Origin: Corynebacterium tuberculostearicum
GTDB lineage: Bacteria; Actinomycetota; Actinomycetes; Mycobacteriales; Mycobacteriaceae
Direction of reading: 5' to 3'
Assembly (NCBI RefSeq): GCF_030506365.1
Contig: NZ_CP073092.1
Coordinates: forward strand, 1,426,001 to 1,490,000
Length of the DNA: 64,000 nt
Made by a program: the position numbers and the translations under genes. The notes under the pieces are model-generated. The model had not been told where the DNA came from and did no database searches. It saw only the letters and a list, made by a program, of their open reading frames with translations. Positions 62,161 through 64,000 of this stretch are shown here, one piece after another (the first letter of the stretch is position 1; each line of letters starts with the position of its first letter).

Positions 62161-62553
62161 CTAGGTCTGCGCCATAACGCTGCGCCTGAGAACCAGTGCG
62201 CACAACACCGCAAAGCCGGCGTAGAACACGACCCAATACTGTGGTTGAGCAAATAAGACATCGCCGGGTACAAAGCGGCTGGCTGCAATGATCACAATGG
62301 CGATGACCAATGCGGCAACCTGCGCGCGACTTCCCGCCTGACTTTTGCTCATGGTGCTGAAGGCCCCGACGATGACAGCGGCGACAATAATCGCCACTTT
62401 GGAATACGTCCATTTGAAATCGGCGCCCCAGCCATCCGTGAAAACGGAGATCAACGCAAAGAGCACCAGCACGAATGCGACCACCATGAAGGCGCCGCCC
62501 ACCCGCAGCGCCGTCGGCGGGCTAGGCTGCGATGAAGTAGAGCTACTCGCCAT
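62161..62553 (-). CDS. Small four-helix membrane protein, unknown
   Basis: The 130-residue protein has four hydrophobic helices (roughly at 20-42, 53-72, 79-98 and 104-124) and a Ser/Pro-rich N-terminus. No family is recognised. ATG 62553 shares its A with the TAA of the upstream YbhB gene (TAATG), so they are co-translated. Confidence 0.78.
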   Translation of the reverse strand: MASSSTSSQPSPPTALRVGGAFMVVAFVLVLFALISVFTDGWGADFKWTYSKVAIIVAAVIVGAFSTMSKSQAGSRAQVAALVIAIVIIAASRFVPGDVLFAQPQYWVVFYAGFAVLCALVLRRSVMAQT

Positions 62554-63092
62554 TACTTCGCCTCGTACCAGCCCCACAAAATGGCGCGGCCAAGGGCGTG
62601 GAAATGCAGGTTGAACCCAAGCACGCTCGGCGAAGCATCTGGGTCGATGTCGAGCTTTTCTACGTCAACTGCGTGGACGGCATAGAGGTAGCGGTGCGGG
62701 GCGTGTCCGGCAGGCGGGTTAGCGCCGAAGTAGGTGCGCTCGCCGGAATCGTTGCGCAAGCTGATGACGCCGTCAATACCCAAGTCCTCCGCGGCGCCGG
62801 CATTGGTAGGCAGCTCGCTTACCTCGACGGGGATATTGAACGCTGCCCAGTGCCAGAAACCAGAAGCCGTTGGTGCATCTGGGTCGAAACAGGTCACGAC
62901 CAGGGACTTAGTGCCTTCCGGCAGTCCGGACCACGCTAGCTGAGGCGATACACTCTCCGGGGCGCGGAGCTTTTCCTGCAGCTCGTCTCCTTCCACCACA
63001 TCGGTAGACGAGAGAACGAAGGAAGGAACATCGCGCAGCGGCGCATAAGGGTCTGGTCCAGGAAAGCGGGAATCATCTGCATAAGAAGTCAT
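62553..63092 (-). CDS. YbhB/YbcL Raf-kinase-inhibitor-like protein
   Basis: The 179-residue PEBP-fold protein has the family motifs SPQLAWSGLPEGTKSLVVTCFDPDAPTASGFWHWAAFNI and PPAGHAPHRYLYAVHAVDVEKL. It binds anions or small ligands in the PEBP pocket; the function in bacteria is undefined. ATG 63092 was chosen because the upstream frame lacks a family match. Confidence 0.9.
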   Translation of the reverse strand: MTSYADDSRFPGPDPYAPLRDVPSFVLSSTDVVEGDELQEKLRAPESVSPQLAWSGLPEGTKSLVVTCFDPDAPTASGFWHWAAFNIPVEVSELPTNAGAAEDLGIDGVISLRNDSGERTYFGANPPAGHAPHRYLYAVHAVDVEKLDIDPDASPSVLGFNLHFHALGRAILWGWYEAK

Positions 63093-63253
63093 AGACCCCT
63101 TTGTACCCCACCTCACAAGCCGCTGTCGATGTGGTGTAACCGCCGCACCCTGCATATATTCTGCCGCACACGTGGAAAGCCCCCAACCAGACTTACAACC
63201 ATGTATTTTCACACGCCGTAAACGGTAGCTTTTTCACGCCACACGCTGGCGAT

Positions 63254-63283
63254 TTGTAAAGCAAGCCTCGAGCAGGATACAGT
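63254..63283 (+). promoter_or_regulatory. Promoter of tRNA-Leu
   Basis: TTGTAA (63254-63259) and TACAGT (63278-63283) are spaced by 18 bases, about 35 bases before the tRNA. Confidence 0.5.
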
Positions 63284-63319
63284 ATCGGAGTGCCCAGCCG
63301 AGAGGCTGATAAACACCCT

Positions 63320-63405
63320 GCCCGGGTGGCGGAATGGCAGACGCGCTAGCTTGAGGTGCTAGTGTCCTATTAACGGACGTGGGGGTTCAAGTCCCCCCTC
63401 GGGCA
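63320..63405 (+). tRNA. tRNA-Leu (anticodon GAG)
   Basis: The acceptor stem GCCCGGG/CTCGGGC, the D arm, anticodon stem CTAGC/GCTAG with loop TTGAGGT (anticodon GAG), a long variable arm typical of tRNA-Leu and the T arm GGGGGTTCAAGTCCCCC are all visible. The 3' CCA is not encoded. Confidence 0.95.
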
Positions 63406-63409
63406 CAAC

Positions 63410-64000
63410 TGTGAAGTCTCGAGACATCGTTCCTATTTCGGTGTCTCGGGGCTCTCTTCGTTTTGGGGGTTCGTTTTCTAGATTTCGCCGAGTTGGTTGC
63501 GGTGGTATTTTTTGGTTTTGTCTAGGTGGTATCGGCCCCAGATTTCGCCTGTGTGGGGGTTAACGGCGGTGATGTCGTTGTTGATGCAGATGAGCATGAT
63601 TTCTTTGGTGCGGTGTTTTCTTCCGACGTAGAGTTTGCGCATCGTGCCGGCCCAGCGGAGGGTTACTTTTCCGTCGTTGTCGACTTTGTCTCGGCGTAGG
63701 CGGTTGTCGGTGCCGATGGGGATATCGAGTGGCTGGGCTTTGGGCAGTCGGTTGTAGGCCTGAACTGGCGTTTGTCTGTTGAGTGCTCGGTGAGGTCGGT
63801 GGTTGTTGTAGTAGTCGATGATGTCATCGAGTTGTTGGTTTAGCTCGGCGATGTTGTGGGCAAATGGCCTTGTGTGCAGGGCTTTTTGGAGTGTTTGGTG
63901 GAAGCGCTCGACTTTTCCTTGGGTTTGGGGATGGTATGGGGTTCCATTCTTTTGGTGGATGCCCATTTGGAGCAGTAGCTGTTCGAAGCCGTTGCGAGTG
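63410..64000 (-). mobile_element. IS481-type insertion sequence, truncated by the window edge
   Basis: The transposase C-terminal half is present (63478 onward). The likely outer end carries TGTGAAGTCTCGAGAC close to the tRNA-Leu 3' end. A CGAGACA/TGTCTCG hairpin (63420-63426 and 63442-63448) is either part of the terminal repeat or the tRNA terminator. The other end is outside the window, so the terminal inverted repeat and target duplication cannot be checked. Confidence 0.75.
63478..64000 (-). CDS. IS481-family transposase, C-terminal part
   Basis: The readable 174 residues start at the window edge (TRNGFEQLLLQMGIHQKNGT) and carry the rve-domain end PYHPQTQGKVERFHQTLQKAL, whose Glu is the third acid of the DDE triad, followed by YYNNHRPHRALNRQTPVQAY. 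The C-terminal extension (about 90 residues) is typical of IS481 members. The 5' part is beyond 64000. Confidence 0.9.
   Translation of the reverse strand, partial: TRNGFEQLLLQMGIHQKNGTPYHPQTQGKVERFHQTLQKALHTRPFAHNIAELNQQLDDIIDYYNNHRPHRALNRQTPVQAYNRLPKAQPLDIPIGTDNRLRRDKVDNDGKVTLRWAGTMRKLYVGRKHRTKEIMLICINNDITAVNPHTGEIWGRYHLDKTKKYHRNQLGEI

Noticed and set aside
63385..63470. tRNA-Leu attachment site of an integrated island
   Set aside because: No second copy of the tRNA 3' end is seen within the window and only the IS lies next to it.
1..64000. CRISPR array or phage-defence cluster
   Set aside because: No regularly spaced repeats, cas genes or toxin-antitoxin pairs are visible; the RecB-like nuclease at 49289 stands alone and has no cas neighbours.

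Overview
The window looks like a core chromosomal segment of a Corynebacterium (Actinomycetota, moderately high GC). The evidence is the gene content and order: odhI-ftsR-bifunctional nuclease-merR, the thiamine genes followed by ndh and a ufaA-like gene, ppm1-lnt-fxsA, tatA/tatC with pafBC, pafA-pup-dop-arc, hisG-hisE, and mshC-uppP-lipoprotein-pyrD. As I remember it, this order closely matches C. glutamicum. The species is not determined; a C. aurimucosum/C. striatum-like skin species is only a guess. Many promoters carry a TANNNT -10 element 6-8 bases before the start codon, typical of leaderless corynebacterial transcripts.

Layout. 1-5.1 kb: a TetR-like regulator, an ABC exporter with its own two-component system on the minus strand, a CadD-like transporter and tRNA-Pro. 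5.1-12 kb: a SEC-C protein and an alpha/beta hydrolase-OsmC fusion, then plus-strand secA2, odhI, ftsR, a bifunctional-nuclease gene and a second MerR gene. 12-20 kb: a VWA-like membrane protein, a conserved protein, a DEAD-box helicase, gnd, a hotdog thioesterase, a saccharopine-dehydrogenase-like oxidoreductase, corA and a methyltransferase. 20-27 kb: thiM-thiE-thiD/tenA behind a TPP riboswitch, ndh, a degenerate cyclopropane-synthase-like gene and a DyP peroxidase. 27.2-28.3 kb is the only clearly accessory stretch: an unrecognised 160-residue protein and about 450 bases without a confident gene but with striking palindromes. 28.3-36 kb: yceI with a small membrane gene, rbpA behind a SigH-like promoter, lnt-ppm1-fxsA, a CobG-like half protein, an SDR and an M24 peptidase. 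36-48 kb: a long minus-strand block with a Ski2-like helicase, Tat translocase, PafBC, the pupylation genes and TrmI. 48-57 kb: an M18 peptidase, a RecB-like nuclease, fhs, a Dcu transporter paired with aspA, and hisGE. 57-64 kb: mshC, uppP, a lipoprotein, pyrD, two small membrane/cytosolic genes, tRNA-Leu and the end of an IS481-type element cut by the window edge.

How the genes fit together. Several sets act jointly. ThiM/ThiE/ThiD-TenA form a thiamine salvage branch under TPP control. Dop, PafA, Pup and ARC form a complete tagging and unfolding system, but no 20S proteasome genes lie between pup and pafA, where mycobacteria carry prcBA. Lnt, Ppm1 and the nearby SDR serve envelope biogenesis. 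Dcu with AspA suggests C4-dicarboxylate/aspartate exchange. SecA2 and TatA/TatC give two export routes.

I found no clearly undescribed multi-gene system. The best unexplained material is 27.3-28.26 kb, the strong T-tract-less hairpin at 57.25 kb, the palindrome upstream of the ABC/two-component operon, and the inverted repeats upstream of ftsR and dcu.
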